A stretch of 64,000 nt of DNA from Flavobacteriales bacterium (lineage in GTDB: Bacteria; Bacteroidota; Bacteroidia; Flavobacteriales_F; PHOS-HE28): positions 1 through 64,000 of the forward strand of contig JAEUTA010000030.1 of the NCBI GenBank assembly GCA_016788205.1, written 5' to 3'. The notes under the pieces are model-generated. The model saw nothing but the letters and a program-made list of their open reading frames with translations. It searched no databases and was not told where the DNA came from. Below are positions 26,475-35,813 of the stretch, in pieces (positions within the stretch are counted from its first letter, which is position 1; each line of letters begins with the position of its first letter). Made by a program: the position numbers and the translations under genes.

Positions 26475-28748
26475 ATGAGCCAGATCTTCGACCTCGACAT
26501 GATCAAGGCGGTCTACAGCCGCTTCCCTTCACGCGTCGCCGCTGCCCGCAAGGCCGTGGGCAAGCCGCTCACGCTCACCGAGAAGATCCTCTATGCCCAC
26601 CTCTGGGACGGGGATGCGAAGCAGGCGTTCGGTCGCGGGAAGGACTATGTCGATTTCGCTCCGGACCGCGTGACCATGCAGGATGCCACCGCGCAGATGG
26701 CCCTTTTGCAATTCAGCACCACGGGCCGTGCGAAGGTGGCCGTGCCCAGCACCGTTCACTGCGATCACTTGATCCAAGCGCGCGTGGGAGCGAAGCAGGA
26801 CCTTCAGGAAGCGCTCAACAAGAGCAACGAGGTCTTCAACTTCCTGGAGAGCATCAGTAACAAGTACGGCATCGGCTTCTGGAAACCCGGCGCGGGCATC
26901 ATCCACCAAGTGATGCTGGAGAACTACGCTTTCCCTGGTGGCATGATGATCGGCACCGACAGCCACACGGTGAACGCTGGTGGCTTGGGCATGGTGGCCA
27001 TCGGCGTTGGCGGTGCGGATGCCTGCGACGTGATGAGCGGACTGCCTTGGGAGCTCAAGTTCCCGAAGCTGATCGGCGTGAAACTTACTGGCAAACTCAA
27101 CGGCTGGACCGCTCCGAAGGACGTGATCCTGAAGGTGGCCGGCATCCTCACCGTGAAGGGAGGAACCGGTGCCATCGTCGAGTACTTCGGTGAAGGTGCG
27201 GTGAGTATGAGCTGCACCGGCAAGGGCACCATCGCGAACATGGGTGCTGAGATCGGTGCCACAACCAGCACGTTCGGTTACGACGACAGCATGCGCCGCT
27301 ACCTGAAGGCGACCGGCCGCGCGGACGTGGCTGCTCTCGCTGATGCGATCGCTGCCGACCTCACCGGAGACCCCGAGGTGTACGCCGATCCTGCCAAGTA
27401 CTTCGATCAGGTGATCGAGATCGACCTGAACACGCTGAGCCCGCACCTGAACGGGCCGTTCACGCCCGATCTGGCCACGCCCGTGAGCGAGATGAAGGCC
27501 AAGGCCGCAAGCAATGACTGGCCCGTGGACATCGAGTGGGCGCTGATCGGCTCCTGCACCAACTCCAGCTATGAGGACATCAGTCGCGCGGCCAGCATCG
27601 TGGCCGACGCTGCGAAGAAGGGCGTGAAGTCGAAGTCGCACCTGGGCATCAACCCGGGTTCCGAGCAGGTGCGCTACACGATCGAACGCGACGGCTTCAT
27701 CGACACGTTCGAGAAGAGCGGTGCGACCATCTTCACCAACGCCTGCGGTCCCTGCATCGGCCAGTGGGCGCGCGAGGGCGCGGACAAGCAGGAGAAGAAC
27801 TCCATCGTCCACTCCTTCAACCGCAACTTCGCCAAGCGCGCGGACGGCAACCCCAACACGCACGCCTTCGTGGCTTCGCCGGAGATGGTCGCTGCCATCG
27901 CCATCAGCGGCAAACTCACCTTCGATCCGGTCCACGACACCCTCACCAACGACAAGGGTGAACAAGTGAAACTGGCCGAACCCACCGGCTTCGAGTTGCC
28001 GCCGAAAGGCTTCGCGGTGGAGGATGCGGGCTACCAAGCACCAGCCGCTGACGGCAGCACCGTGAACGTGGTGGTGAAGCCCGACAGCCAGCGCCTGCAA
28101 TTGCTCGAGCCCTTCCCCGCGTGGAACGGGAAGAACATCACGGGTGCATTGCTGCTCATCAAGGCCAAGGGAAAGTGTACCACGGACCACATCAGCATGG
28201 CCGGTACCTGGCTGCGCTACCGTGGCCACTTGGACAACATCAGCAACAACACGCTGATCGGCGCCACGAACGCCTTCAACGGTGAAGCCGACAAGGTGAA
28301 GAACCAGCTCACGGGCGAGTACGGTGCCGTGCCTGCCACGCAGCGCGCGTACAAGGCGGCCGGTATCACGAGCATCGTGGTCGGCGATCAGAACTACGGC
28401 GAAGGCAGCAGCCGCGAGCACGCCGCCATGCAGCCGCGCCACCTTGGTGTGGCCGCCGTGCTGGTGAAGAGCTTCGCCCGCATCCACGAGACCAACCTGA
28501 AGAAGCAGGGCATGCTCGCCCTCACCTTCAGCAACGAGGCGGACTACGACAAGATCCAAGAAGACGACCGCATCGACTTCACGGACCTCACGGCCTTTAC
28601 GCCGGGCAAGCCGCTTACGCTGGTGCTCAACCACAAGGATGGCAACAAGGACACGATCCTGGTGAACCACACCTACAACGACCAACAGATCGAGTGGTTC
28701 AAGGCCGGGGGGGCGCTGAACATCATTCGGGCGCAGCAGAAGGGGTGA
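26475..28748 (+). CDS. acn: Aconitate hydratase (mitochondrial-type)
   Basis: The 757-residue TCA-cycle enzyme interconverting citrate and isocitrate. The [4Fe-4S] cysteines lie in [14 protein letters not shown] and [15 protein letters not shown], with [13 protein letters not shown] and [13 protein letters not shown] in the active-site regions. The N-terminus ([25 protein letters not shown]) and length match the mitochondrial-type group common in Bacteroidota rather than AcnB. It is monocistronic, just downstream of the MbnP terminator, with a promoter at 26423-26454. Confidence 0.97.
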   Translation: MSQIFDLDMIKAVYSRFPSRVAAARKAVGKPLTLTEKILYAHLWDGDAKQAFGRGKDYVDFAPDRVTMQDATAQMALLQFSTTGRAKVAVPSTVHCDHLIQARVGAKQDLQEALNKSNEVFNFLESISNKYGIGFWKPGAGIIHQVMLENYAFPGGMMIGTDSHTVNAGGLGMVAIGVGGADACDVMSGLPWELKFPKLIGVKLTGKLNGWTAPKDVILKVAGILTVKGGTGAIVEYFGEGAVSMSCTGKGTIANMGAEIGATTSTFGYDDSMRRYLKATGRADVAALADAIAADLTGDPEVYADPAKYFDQVIEIDLNTLSPHLNGPFTPDLATPVSEMKAKAASNDWPVDIEWALIGSCTNSSYEDISRAASIVADAAKKGVKSKSHLGINPGSEQVRYTIERDGFIDTFEKSGATIFTNACGPCIGQWAREGADKQEKNSIVHSFNRNFAKRADGNPNTHAFVASPEMVAAIAISGKLTFDPVHDTLTNDKGEQVKLAEPTGFELPPKGFAVEDAGYQAPAADGSTVNVVVKPDSQRLQLLEPFPAWNGKNITGALLLIKAKGKCTTDHISMAGTWLRYRGHLDNISNNTLIGATNAFNGEADKVKNQLTGEYGAVPATQRAYKAAGITSIVVGDQNYGEGSSREHAAMQPRHLGVAAVLVKSFARIHETNLKKQGMLALTFSNEADYDKIQEDDRIDFTDLTAFTPGKPLTLVLNHKDGNKDTILVNHTYNDQQIEWFKAGGALNIIRAQQKG

Positions 28749-28758
28749 GCCGGAAGAT

Positions 28759-28789
28759 TTGCTGGATCGATCGGAACTTCTAGTTTTGG
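28759..28789 (+). promoter_or_regulatory. Consensus promoter for the OMP gene at 28816
   Basis: TTTG (28759-28762), exactly 19 bp, then TAGTTTTG (28782-28789). Both boxes match the Bacteroidota sigma-ABfr consensus TTTG-N19-TAnnTTTG. Predicted start near 28795 and a leader of about 20 nt. Confidence 0.8.
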
Positions 28790-28815
28790 TATTGCCACGA
28801 ACCAAACCAATACAC

Positions 28816-29376
28816 ATGAAGAAGATCATTCTGAGCATGGCTGCAGTCACTCTCGCTGGTGGCCTGCTGGCACAATCGAACCAACTCTCTCTCGGCGTTG
28901 ATCTTGCGTTACCGCTAGGCGACTTCGGCGATGCATACAGTCTTGGGGTCGGTCCCACGGTCGGGTTTGAAGTACCGGTCGGCGACAATCTTGGGGTCAC
29001 CTTACAGGCGGGCTACGACATCCTCATGGTGAAGAGCGAACTCAGTGATTTCGTGAAGAGCGCTTCCATGATACCCGTACAAGCGGGTTTGAAGTACTAC
29101 TTCATGGAACAGCAGGAGGGCTTCTATGGCCATGGTCAGATAGGTATCCATGCCACCAGCGTCAAATCGGAGGAGTTCACCATTCTTGGTGTGACCATTC
29201 CGAGCGAGACCGCGAGCAGCACGAACCTGAGCTGGGCGATCGGTGCGGGTTATATGATGGAGAAGCTCGATATCGGCCTTCGCTACAACAGCATCTCCCC
29301 TGATAGTGATGTGGATGGTGCAAAGGCTTCCAGCTACATCGGCCTTCGCGTGGCTTATGTGCTCAGCTTGGACTGA
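28816..29376 (+). CDS. Outer-membrane beta-barrel protein (OmpX/OMP_b-brl-like)
   Basis: A 186-residue protein. MKKIILSMAAVTLAGGLLAQS is a clean signal peptide, followed by eight or so amphipathic strands (NQLSLGVDLALPLGDFG, LGVTLQAGYDILMV, SYIGLRVAYVLSLD). Size and pattern match the small outer-membrane barrel family (OMP_b-brl/OmpX-like) common in Bacteroidota. An upstream in-frame ATG exists inside the promoter and is unlikely to be used, given the consensus boxes at 28759-28789. Role unknown; a strong consensus promoter suggests high expression. Confidence 0.82.
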   Translation: MKKIILSMAAVTLAGGLLAQSNQLSLGVDLALPLGDFGDAYSLGVGPTVGFEVPVGDNLGVTLQAGYDILMVKSELSDFVKSASMIPVQAGLKYYFMEQQEGFYGHGQIGIHATSVKSEEFTILGVTIPSETASSTNLSWAIGAGYMMEKLDIGLRYNSISPDSDVDGAKASSYIGLRVAYVLSLD

Positions 29377-29394
29377 TCATTGGACGATCGTTCG

Positions 29395-29422
29395 AGAAGG
29401 GCGGGGAATTCCCCGCCCTTCT
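29395..29422 (+). terminator. Terminator after the small OMP gene
   Basis: AGAAGGGCGGGG-AATT-CCCCGCCCTTCT, a perfect 12-bp stem 18 bp beyond the stop, followed by TCGTTCCG. Confidence 0.85.
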
Positions 29423-29515
29423 TCGTTCCGGACAACCGGTCATGGCACGGTCTTCGTTCTGTGAGCCGGCGGCTTGTGCGGCGAGGTACTAACTTGCCGC
29501 ACTTCGCGAAGAACC

Positions 29516-30682
29516 ATGAGAACCATTTTCCTTTCGTTGTCGGTGGTGTTGGCGGCAAGTGCTCTTGCCCAAGATAAATTCAACCACGACCGTAACTGGG
29601 TCACCAACGGTGACTTCGAGACCGTGGAAGGCAAGAAGTTGAAACGGGCAGGAGGGATCGTCTACGCCACCGGTTGGAACTCCCCCAATAAGAAGGCCGC
29701 CGATCTTTTCAGTGAAAGCGCCCCTGTGGAGAGCAACGTATCCTCTCCCAAGAACTTCGGTGGGGAGCAGACCGCGCTGAGCGGTGCGAACTATGCGGGT
29801 ATCCGCGCATGGAGCTACCAGAACAAGGAGCCTCGCTCATACCTGCAAACGAAGCTGGCCAAGCCCATGAAGAAAGATTCGCTCTATTGCGTGCGGTTCT
29901 ATACCAGTCTCGGCGATCTGAGCAAATACGCCACCGGGGAATTGGGCGTGTACGTTGGCAAACAGAAGATCGAGAAGGAGGACGAGGCGAGCCTGACCTA
30001 TGAGATCAAAGTGCCGAACCTCCGGACCAAGATCTACGATGACATGTTCAGCTGGCAAGGTGTCTGCGGCGTTTATCAGGCTGATGGATTCGAGCAGCAT
30101 CTGGTCATCGGCAATTTCGCCGCGACCGAGAAGACCCCGAACGCCAAGACCAAACGGCCACGCGGTGAGACCCGCCCGCAGGTGTTCAGTGCATATTACT
30201 ACGTCGACAACGTGGAGGTGTATCCGATCAAGAACCGTGGCGAATGCACCTGTGAGCAGTTGGACAAAGCGGAAAGTGAATACATCTTCAGCCGCAAGGG
30301 GGCCATCAATCCAGGGTTGAAGCCTGCGGAGAAAGTGGACCAGCAGGTGTTCTATTTCAAACGGTTCCAACGCAGCTTCGATACCTCGATGGAAAGCTGG
30401 CTCAACGACATGGTCGGTACCATGAAAGAGGATGCGACCATCAAGGTGAAGGTGATCGGCCATATGGATGCCACCGAAGTGGAACGTACCCGAGTGCGTC
30501 CAGACCTGCTCCTGCTGGCCAAGGAACGCGCCGAAGCGGTGAAAGCCGCTCTTGTTGAAGCGGGAATCGACGGGGCGCGCATCTCGGTGGATGCCAAAGC
30601 GGGTGATGAACCTGTTGACAACACCGGTACCGATATCGGCATGAGCAAGAACCGCCGTGTGGAAGTGGAGTTGGTGAAATAG
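29516..30682 (+). CDS. OmpA-family outer-membrane protein
   Basis: A 388-residue protein. A signal peptide (MRTIFLSLSVVLAASALAQ) is followed by a carbohydrate-binding-like N-terminal domain (WVTNGDFETVEGKKL..SYLQTKLAKPMKKDSLYCVRF, the 'NGDFE' pattern seen in Bacteroidota OmpA proteins). The C-terminal OmpA peptidoglycan-binding domain (about 290-388) has VIGHMDATEVERTRVRPDLLLLAKERAEAVKAAL and SKNRRVEVELVK. It probably links the outer membrane or a surface layer to the cell wall. The start was set at the signal peptide; an upstream in-frame ATG is not supported. Confidence 0.88.
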   Translation: MRTIFLSLSVVLAASALAQDKFNHDRNWVTNGDFETVEGKKLKRAGGIVYATGWNSPNKKAADLFSESAPVESNVSSPKNFGGEQTALSGANYAGIRAWSYQNKEPRSYLQTKLAKPMKKDSLYCVRFYTSLGDLSKYATGELGVYVGKQKIEKEDEASLTYEIKVPNLRTKIYDDMFSWQGVCGVYQADGFEQHLVIGNFAATEKTPNAKTKRPRGETRPQVFSAYYYVDNVEVYPIKNRGECTCEQLDKAESEYIFSRKGAINPGLKPAEKVDQQVFYFKRFQRSFDTSMESWLNDMVGTMKEDATIKVKVIGHMDATEVERTRVRPDLLLLAKERAEAVKAALVEAGIDGARISVDAKAGDEPVDNTGTDIGMSKNRRVEVELVK

Positions 30683-30702
30683 TGCCTGACACCTCAGGTG
30701 TA

Positions 30703-30731
30703 AGAATGCCCGGGGACGCCCCGGGCATTCT
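30703..30731 (+). terminator. Terminator after the OmpA-family gene
   Basis: AGAATGCCCGGGG-ACG-CCCCGGGCATTCT, a perfect 13-bp stem 20 bp beyond the stop. The U-tract is short (TGCTTT). Confidence 0.85.
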
Positions 30732-30748
30732 GCTTTATGATCAGTGGC

Positions 30749-30756
30749 TACCTTGC
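30749..30756 (+). promoter_or_regulatory. -7 box, MFS gene
   Basis: TACCTTGC, with two mismatches to TAnnTTTG at the 3' end, lies 4 nt before the ATG at 30761. Confidence 0.4.
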
Positions 30757-30760
30757 TGCC

Positions 30761-32128
30761 ATGGTGAAAGGTGATAAACGCATCATCCGCGGATGGACCA
30801 TGTACGACTGGGCCAACTCCGTGTACTCGCTCACCATTACCAGTGCCGTCTTCCCCATCTTCTACAACGCGATCACCATCACCGATGGGAATGATCGGGT
30901 GCTTCAGGCCTACGGCATCCCGACCCAATCGCTGTATTCCTATGCGTTATCAGCGGGTTTCCTGCTCGTGGCGTTGATCTCACCCATACTCAGCGGAATC
31001 GCCGACAGCACGGGCCAGAAGAAGACCTTCCTCAAGGCGTTCTGCTACATGGGAGCTGCCAGTTGCGCCGGTCTGTTCTTTTTCAGTCTCGAGAACCTGT
31101 GGTTCGGCCTTCTGTTGGTGATGTTGGCCTGTGCGGCTTTCAGCGGAAGCCTGGTCTTCTACGATGCGTTCCTTCCGGAGATCGCGGAGCCCAAGGATCA
31201 CGACCGTATCAGTGCGAGAGGATACACCATGGGGTATATCGGCAGTGTGCTGTTGCTGATCCTGAATCTGCTCATGGTCATGGATCCCGATGGTGATGGG
31301 GTGACTTTGCTGGGGCTTTCGGATCGGATGACGTTGTTCGGCACCGAATGGAACGGTGTGCCCGCCCGCTTGACGTTCGTCACCGTGGGCCTGTGGTGGG
31401 CGGGTTTCGCCCAACTCGCATTCCGTGTTCTGCCGGATGATCAATACGGCCGCAAACCTCAAGGCAACATCATCGCCAACGGCTATCGCGAGCTGCGAAA
31501 GACCTGGAAGGAACTGCAAAGCACCAAGCGTTTGAACAGCTACCTGATGGCCTTCTTCGTGCTCAATATGGGTATACAGACCGTTATGTACCTCGCGGTC
31601 ACCTACGCCAAGGAGGAGATCGAACAGCGTGGACCGAATGGGGAAGTGCTGCCCATAGGCGATGACAGTCTTATCATCAGTATTCTTCTGATCCAGCTTG
31701 TCGCCGTTGCCGGGGCGTTCTTGTTCGTCTGGTTGAGCAAGCGCTTTGGTAACATCGGGGCATTGATGATAGGGGCGGCCGCGTGGATCCTGCTCTGCGT
31801 AGGTGCCTATAGCATACACTGGGCGCATGAATTCTACATGCTGGCGTGTGGAGTTGGCTTGGTGATGGGGGGGAGTCAGGCGCTCTCCCGAAGCACCTAT
31901 TCCAAGTTCCTCCCCGAGACCATCGATCATGCTTCCTATTTCGCGTTCTACGATGTGAGCTTCTACGTCAGCACGGTGCTCGGTACGTTCGCTTATGGGC
32001 TCGTGTACCAGCTCACGGGCGATCTGCGCAACACCGTGATCATCATCGGTAGCTTCTTCATCGTTGGGTTCGTGCTGTTGTTCATGGTCCCCTCCAAGGA
32101 GGTAGCGCTGGTGGTGGCCGAGGACTAG
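30761..32128 (+). CDS. MFS transporter, UMF1 (Atg22-like) family
   Basis: A 455-residue protein with about 12 transmembrane helices. IRGWTMYDWANSVYSLTITSAVFPIFYN is the start motif of the UMF1 family, related to yeast vacuolar exporter Atg22; IADSTGQKKTFLKAFCY is the first loop motif. Transported substrate unknown (amino acids in yeast). I chose the ATG at 30761, which follows a TACCTTG-type box by 4 nt; an ATG 24 bp upstream lies before the box. Stands alone, directly after the OmpA terminator. Confidence 0.9.
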   Translation: MVKGDKRIIRGWTMYDWANSVYSLTITSAVFPIFYNAITITDGNDRVLQAYGIPTQSLYSYALSAGFLLVALISPILSGIADSTGQKKTFLKAFCYMGAASCAGLFFFSLENLWFGLLLVMLACAAFSGSLVFYDAFLPEIAEPKDHDRISARGYTMGYIGSVLLLILNLLMVMDPDGDGVTLLGLSDRMTLFGTEWNGVPARLTFVTVGLWWAGFAQLAFRVLPDDQYGRKPQGNIIANGYRELRKTWKELQSTKRLNSYLMAFFVLNMGIQTVMYLAVTYAKEEIEQRGPNGEVLPIGDDSLIISILLIQLVAVAGAFLFVWLSKRFGNIGALMIGAAAWILLCVGAYSIHWAHEFYMLACGVGLVMGGSQALSRSTYSKFLPETIDHASYFAFYDVSFYVSTVLGTFAYGLVYQLTGDLRNTVIIIGSFFIVGFVLLFMVPSKEVALVVAED

Positions 32129-32169
32129 TGTGGTGGCTGCTACCTTCACCGCCGTATCCGTAGCGAACG

Positions 32170-33393
32170 ATGAGCGAACAAGCCAACTGGGATGTGGTGA
32201 TCGTGGGCGGTGGCATCGTGGGCGCCGCCACCTTGTACAAGTTGCAGGCCCGTTTTCCGCTTTTGCGGATCCTGTTGCTTGAAAAGGAGAAGGCCCTTGC
32301 CGATCATCAGACCGGTCACAACAGCGGCGTCATCCACAGTGGCATCTACTATAAGCCAGGGAGCTATAAGGCGAAGAATTGTGTCACGGGTCGTCGTGAA
32401 CTGGTGGCTTTTGCCAAGGAACATGGCGTCAAGCACGACATCTGTGGCAAGCTGATCGTGGCCATGGACAAGGAGGAACTGCCGCGTCTGGAGAAGATCT
32501 ACAACACGGGTATCGCCAATGGCATCGAGGGCATGGAGCGCATCACCCCCGAGCAGATCCGCCAGATCGAACCGTATTGTGTTGGCATCGCCGGGGTTCG
32601 TGTGGGGTGCACGGGCATCATTGATTTTCGCGGCGCCACGGAGAAGATGGCTTCCATCGCTACCGTGCGCCAGCCGAACAGCCGTGTGAGCTTGGGGGAG
32701 GAGTTCCTTGGCGGTGAGCAAGCCGGTGAGCTGACCACCATCCGCACGTCGAAAGGACAGTACACCACGCGCTACGTGATCTTCTGCGGCGGTTTGCAAA
32801 GCGATCGCCTTGCGCGGAAGGACGGTGCCACGGTGAAGGAACGGATCGTCGGTTTTCGTGGCGACTACTACGACCTTACCGAGCAGGGCAAGCATAAGGT
32901 GAAACACCTCATCTATCCTGTGCCCGACCCTCGGTTCCCCTTCCTGGGCGTGCATTTCACCCGCATGACGGATGGCAGCATAGAGTGTGGCCCCAACGCT
33001 GTATTCACCTTTAAGCGTGAAGGCTACGGCAAGACCGACTTCGACCTGAAGGATACCATGGATGCCTTGGCTTATGGTGGTACATGGAAACTCTTCATGA
33101 AGAACATGAGCTACGGCATCGCCGAGTACCGCCGGGCATTCAGCAAACGCTTGTTCTTGAAGACGCTGCAACGCTTGATCCCTACGCTCACCATGGACGA
33201 TCTGAAACCCGGCCGCGCCGGTGTGCGCGCGATGCTGCTGGGCACGGACGGTAACATGGTGGATGATTTCCGGATCGAAAGTCGTGGGAATCACATCCAT
33301 GTGCTCAACGCGCCTTCTCCTGCCGCTACAGCTGCATTGGCCATCGGTGATGAGATCGTGACCATGGCCGCGGATCGGCTCAAGATCGCCTAG
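32170..33393 (+). CDS. lhgO: L-2-hydroxyglutarate oxidase
   Basis: A 407-residue FAD enzyme. The Rossmann motif VVIVGGGIVGAATLYKL (about 10-26) is followed by the DHQTGHNSGVIHSGIYYKPGS signature of LhgO, and the C-terminal block DLKPGRAGVRAMLLG. It oxidises L-2-hydroxyglutarate, a side product of the 2-oxoglutarate pool, and feeds electrons into the membrane quinone pool. Transcribed 41 nt after the MFS gene, with a weak TACCTTCA box about 23 nt before its ATG, and closed by a terminator. Confidence 0.95.
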   Translation: MSEQANWDVVIVGGGIVGAATLYKLQARFPLLRILLLEKEKALADHQTGHNSGVIHSGIYYKPGSYKAKNCVTGRRELVAFAKEHGVKHDICGKLIVAMDKEELPRLEKIYNTGIANGIEGMERITPEQIRQIEPYCVGIAGVRVGCTGIIDFRGATEKMASIATVRQPNSRVSLGEEFLGGEQAGELTTIRTSKGQYTTRYVIFCGGLQSDRLARKDGATVKERIVGFRGDYYDLTEQGKHKVKHLIYPVPDPRFPFLGVHFTRMTDGSIECGPNAVFTFKREGYGKTDFDLKDTMDALAYGGTWKLFMKNMSYGIAEYRRAFSKRLFLKTLQRLIPTLTMDDLKPGRAGVRAMLLGTDGNMVDDFRIESRGNHIHVLNAPSPAATAALAIGDEIVTMAADRLKIA

Positions 33394-33395
33394 AA

Positions 33396-33425
33396 CGAAA
33401 AAGCGCCTTACGGGGCGCTTTTTCG
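33396..33425 (+). terminator. Terminator of lhgO
   Basis: CGAAAAAGCGCC-(6 nt)-GGCGCTTTTTCG, a perfect 12-bp stem 2 bp after the lhgO stop, with U-rich 3' arm. The A/T-rich symmetry means it could also serve the converging gene at 33445. Confidence 0.9.
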
Positions 33426-33444
33426 TGTGGGGTCTGGCCGTTGG

Positions 33445-33987
33445 TCAGACTATCCGATATTGTTCGTTCACTTCCGTCCAGTTCCAGAGGAAGTAGCCCA
33501 TAAGCCCGTTCAGCCGCTTCAAGATGATGGGGTTCGGGGCTTTCATCTCCCTGAAGTACGTATCCTGGAAGCAGAACAGGTCGTAGCGGGCGAAGACCAC
33601 TTTACCCATGGCATAGACCGTGTTCTTGCTGGGAAAATTCAGGCGCTCCATCTGGCCCTGCAACAGGCGCACCTCCCGTTCCAGGTCCGGCACCGAAAGA
33701 CCGGTGGCTTGGGCGAACTTGGAGACCGCGAGCGCCGCGATACGTTTATCCACACCCGGCCCAAGGATCCGTTGTGCCTCCATCAGGTTGGCGGCCAGCA
33801 CGATCAGTGCGAACGCGTCGTCGTCGTTGTCCTCCAGATTCGGGTTCGCCAGGAATTCGGGTGACTCATTGATCTCCGCCGCCACTGCTGGGAATCCCTG
33901 CTCCGTCAACTCCAGAACGGCGTTCACGAACACGTTGGCCAACTTCTCCTCCGAGATCTTCTTCTTGCCGAACAGCGTTGCGATCAT
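33445..33987 (-). CDS. Conserved soluble protein of unknown function
   Basis: A 180-residue protein beginning MIATLFGKKKISEEKLANVFVN. It is largely alpha-helical (AFALIVLAANLMEAQRILGPGVDKRIAALAVSKFAQATGL) with a charged EREVRLLQGQMERL coiled stretch and an aromatic C-terminus (LMGYFLWNWTEVNEQYRIV). I recognise no family; it looks like a Flavobacteriales-specific conserved protein. The open frame continues far upstream, but that extension is the antisense of the DinB-family gene at 34081 and is rejected. Convergent with lhgO; head-to-head with the DinB gene. Confidence 0.7.
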   Translation of the reverse strand: MIATLFGKKKISEEKLANVFVNAVLELTEQGFPAVAAEINESPEFLANPNLEDNDDDAFALIVLAANLMEAQRILGPGVDKRIAALAVSKFAQATGLSVPDLEREVRLLQGQMERLNFPSKNTVYAMGKVVFARYDLFCFQDTYFREMKAPNPIILKRLNGLMGYFLWNWTEVNEQYRIV

Positions 33988-34080
33988 GGTCTCTACGTTC
34001 CTGCGAAGTTCGACGGAACGATATCCCTGATCGATGAACCTGTCCGAACTATTTTGAACAAGGTTTTCCACCTTCGCGGC

Positions 34081-34569
34081 ATGGGCACCAAACCGATACT
34101 CGATCACTTGGCCGGATACGACCTTTGGGCGAACACCCGTACCGTTGAACGCTTGCAGCAAGAGCCGGACGAAATGTTGGATCGGAACGTGCTTAGCAGC
34201 TTCCCTTCCTTGAGATCCACTGTGCTGCACATGCGCGATGCCGAGAACGCATGGATGCATCGGCTGGAGGGGATTACCCCTGTCCCTTGGCCTGCCGAGG
34301 AGGATGCTTCGATACACACACTGATCGAATACAGCACCCGACTGCGTGATCTCGTTCTGGCCCGAAGCGAAGAATGGATGCACGGCCAGGTGACTTACCA
34401 TGATCTTCGTGGGAACCAGCATGAGCAGCCGCGCTGGCAGATGCTGTTGCATTGTTTCAATCATGGTACCCAGCATCGAGGGCAGTTGATCACCATGATG
34501 CGTTCCCTGGCGTTGGAGGGAATACCGCCCAACGACCTGATCGTGTATCAACGATCCTTGAAGAAGTGA
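34081..34569 (+). CDS. DinB-family protein (putative metal-dependent hydrolase/thiol transferase fold)
   Basis: A 162-residue four-helix-bundle protein. ILDHLAGYDLWANTRTVERL (first helix, with the metal-ligand His), LHMRDAENAWMHRLEG (second) and HCFNHGTQHRGQLITMMR (the H...H pair) are the DinB/YfiT metal-binding pattern. Members include thiol-dependent enzymes and damage-inducible proteins; the substrate here is unknown. The ATG at 34081 lies 4 nt after a CACCTTCG box. Followed by a porin gene 23 nt downstream, so the two may be co-transcribed. Confidence 0.85.
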   Translation: MGTKPILDHLAGYDLWANTRTVERLQQEPDEMLDRNVLSSFPSLRSTVLHMRDAENAWMHRLEGITPVPWPAEEDASIHTLIEYSTRLRDLVLARSEEWMHGQVTYHDLRGNQHEQPRWQMLLHCFNHGTQHRGQLITMMRSLALEGIPPNDLIVYQRSLKK

Positions 34570-34592
34570 GCGGATCGGCTTCCTTTGCCACG

Positions 34593-35789
34593 ATGACAAC
34601 GCTACGGTGCCTCCTGCTTTCCCTGTGTATCGTTGCGCCAGCCACCTTCGCGGTCGCCCAGAACGAGAGTGACGAGGAGGCGCTGATCAATGTCAGTGAC
34701 GGTATCAGCATCCGCAAGGATCCCCTCTTTCTGTTGAACCTGCGATTCCGGATGCAGAACCGGATGGGATTCACTACCGTGAGCGGGGATGACCTCAGCG
34801 TGAAGAGCGTGGATGCGCGCGTGCGTCGACTACGCCTGCGGTTGGATGGTTTCGTGAAGAACGACCGGATCCGCTATTACATCCAATTGAACTTCTCCCG
34901 TGCGGATCTTGAACTCGAGAACGATGTGATCGCGCAACCCGTGCGTGACGCCATGGTCTTCTATCACTTCAACAAGCGTCTGTACATCGGTATCGGCCAG
35001 GCCAAGCTGCCCGGTAATCGGGAACGCGTCATCAGCTCGGGCAATCTCCAGTTCCCTGATCGTTCCATCGCCAATAGCGCGTTCACGCTAGACCGCGATT
35101 TCGGACTTTTCGGCTATTGGACCATTCCGGCAGGGAAGCAGGAAGTACAGATAAAAGGTGCGCTAAGCACTGGAGATGGACGTGGTGCCCTGCCCGCGAA
35201 TGAAGGCATGTGCTATACCGGCCGTTTGGAGTGGTTGCCGTTCGGAACGTTCAAGAACAAGGGCGATTACAGCGAGGGGGACTTGGAATTCGAAGAGAAG
35301 CCCAGGTTATCGCTCGGGACCACATACGCCCACAACGACCGAGCCGTACGAACGGGAGGTCAACTGGGCCTGGAACTATTCGCGCCACGGGATATGACGA
35401 CTTTCGTTGCGGACGCCATGTTGAAGTACAAGGGCTGGGCGTTGCTCGCCGAGTATTTCGATCGCGATAGCGAGGGAGCGATCACCACCGATGAAGACGG
35501 TTCGGTGCGCTACATCACCACGGGTACCGGTGTCAACGTACAGTTCAGCAAATGCCTGCGCAGTAACTACGAATTCGCATTACGATATACGAAGGTCGAC
35601 CCTGCCAAGCAGATCACTACGTTTCGAAAGCGAACAGAGGAAACGCTACTTGGCGCGTCGAAATACCTCAACGGCCATCGGATCAAGCTCCAAGCCTACA
35701 CGGGATATCGATGGACGGAAGGGCGAATGGGGCTTGATCACCCGGGTAACAACTGGACCGTGTTGTTCCAGGTGGAATTCGGCATCTAG
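34593..35789 (+). CDS. OprO/OprP-like porin
   Basis: A 398-residue outer-membrane protein. A signal peptide ends at ATFAVAQ. The body has the phosphate-porin pattern VDARVRRLRLRLDGFVKNDRIRYYIQLNFSRADLE and many barrel strands to a C-terminal Phe-Gly-Ile (VLFQVEFGI). Bacteroidota relatives are annotated OprO/P-like, or simply porin. Substrate selectivity cannot be read from sequence. A TTCCTTTG-type box lies near 34580. Convergent with the SanA-like gene at 35814; a weak hairpin (35780-35808) lies between them. Confidence 0.85.
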   Translation: MTTLRCLLLSLCIVAPATFAVAQNESDEEALINVSDGISIRKDPLFLLNLRFRMQNRMGFTTVSGDDLSVKSVDARVRRLRLRLDGFVKNDRIRYYIQLNFSRADLELENDVIAQPVRDAMVFYHFNKRLYIGIGQAKLPGNRERVISSGNLQFPDRSIANSAFTLDRDFGLFGYWTIPAGKQEVQIKGALSTGDGRGALPANEGMCYTGRLEWLPFGTFKNKGDYSEGDLEFEEKPRLSLGTTYAHNDRAVRTGGQLGLELFAPRDMTTFVADAMLKYKGWALLAEYFDRDSEGAITTDEDGSVRYITTGTGVNVQFSKCLRSNYEFALRYTKVDPAKQITTFRKRTEETLLGASKYLNGHRIKLQAYTGYRWTEGRMGLDHPGNNWTVLFQVEFGI

Positions 35790-35813
35790 CGCTGCTGCGG
35801 GGATGCCGATATC

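Noticed and set aside
26529..29000. Very long open frame on the minus strand opposite aconitase (over 800 codons)
   Set aside because: It is the antisense of a strongly conserved gene. Long antisense frames are expected in GC-rich coding DNA, and its residues match no family.
33988..34599. N-terminal extension of the unknown gene at 33445
   Set aside because: It runs antisense through the DinB-family gene at 34081. The natural start is at 33987.
35780..35808. Hairpin CGGCATC...GATGCCG between converging genes as a terminator
   Set aside because: The stem has only 7 bp, with a 15-nt loop and no U-tract; too weak to list as a feature.
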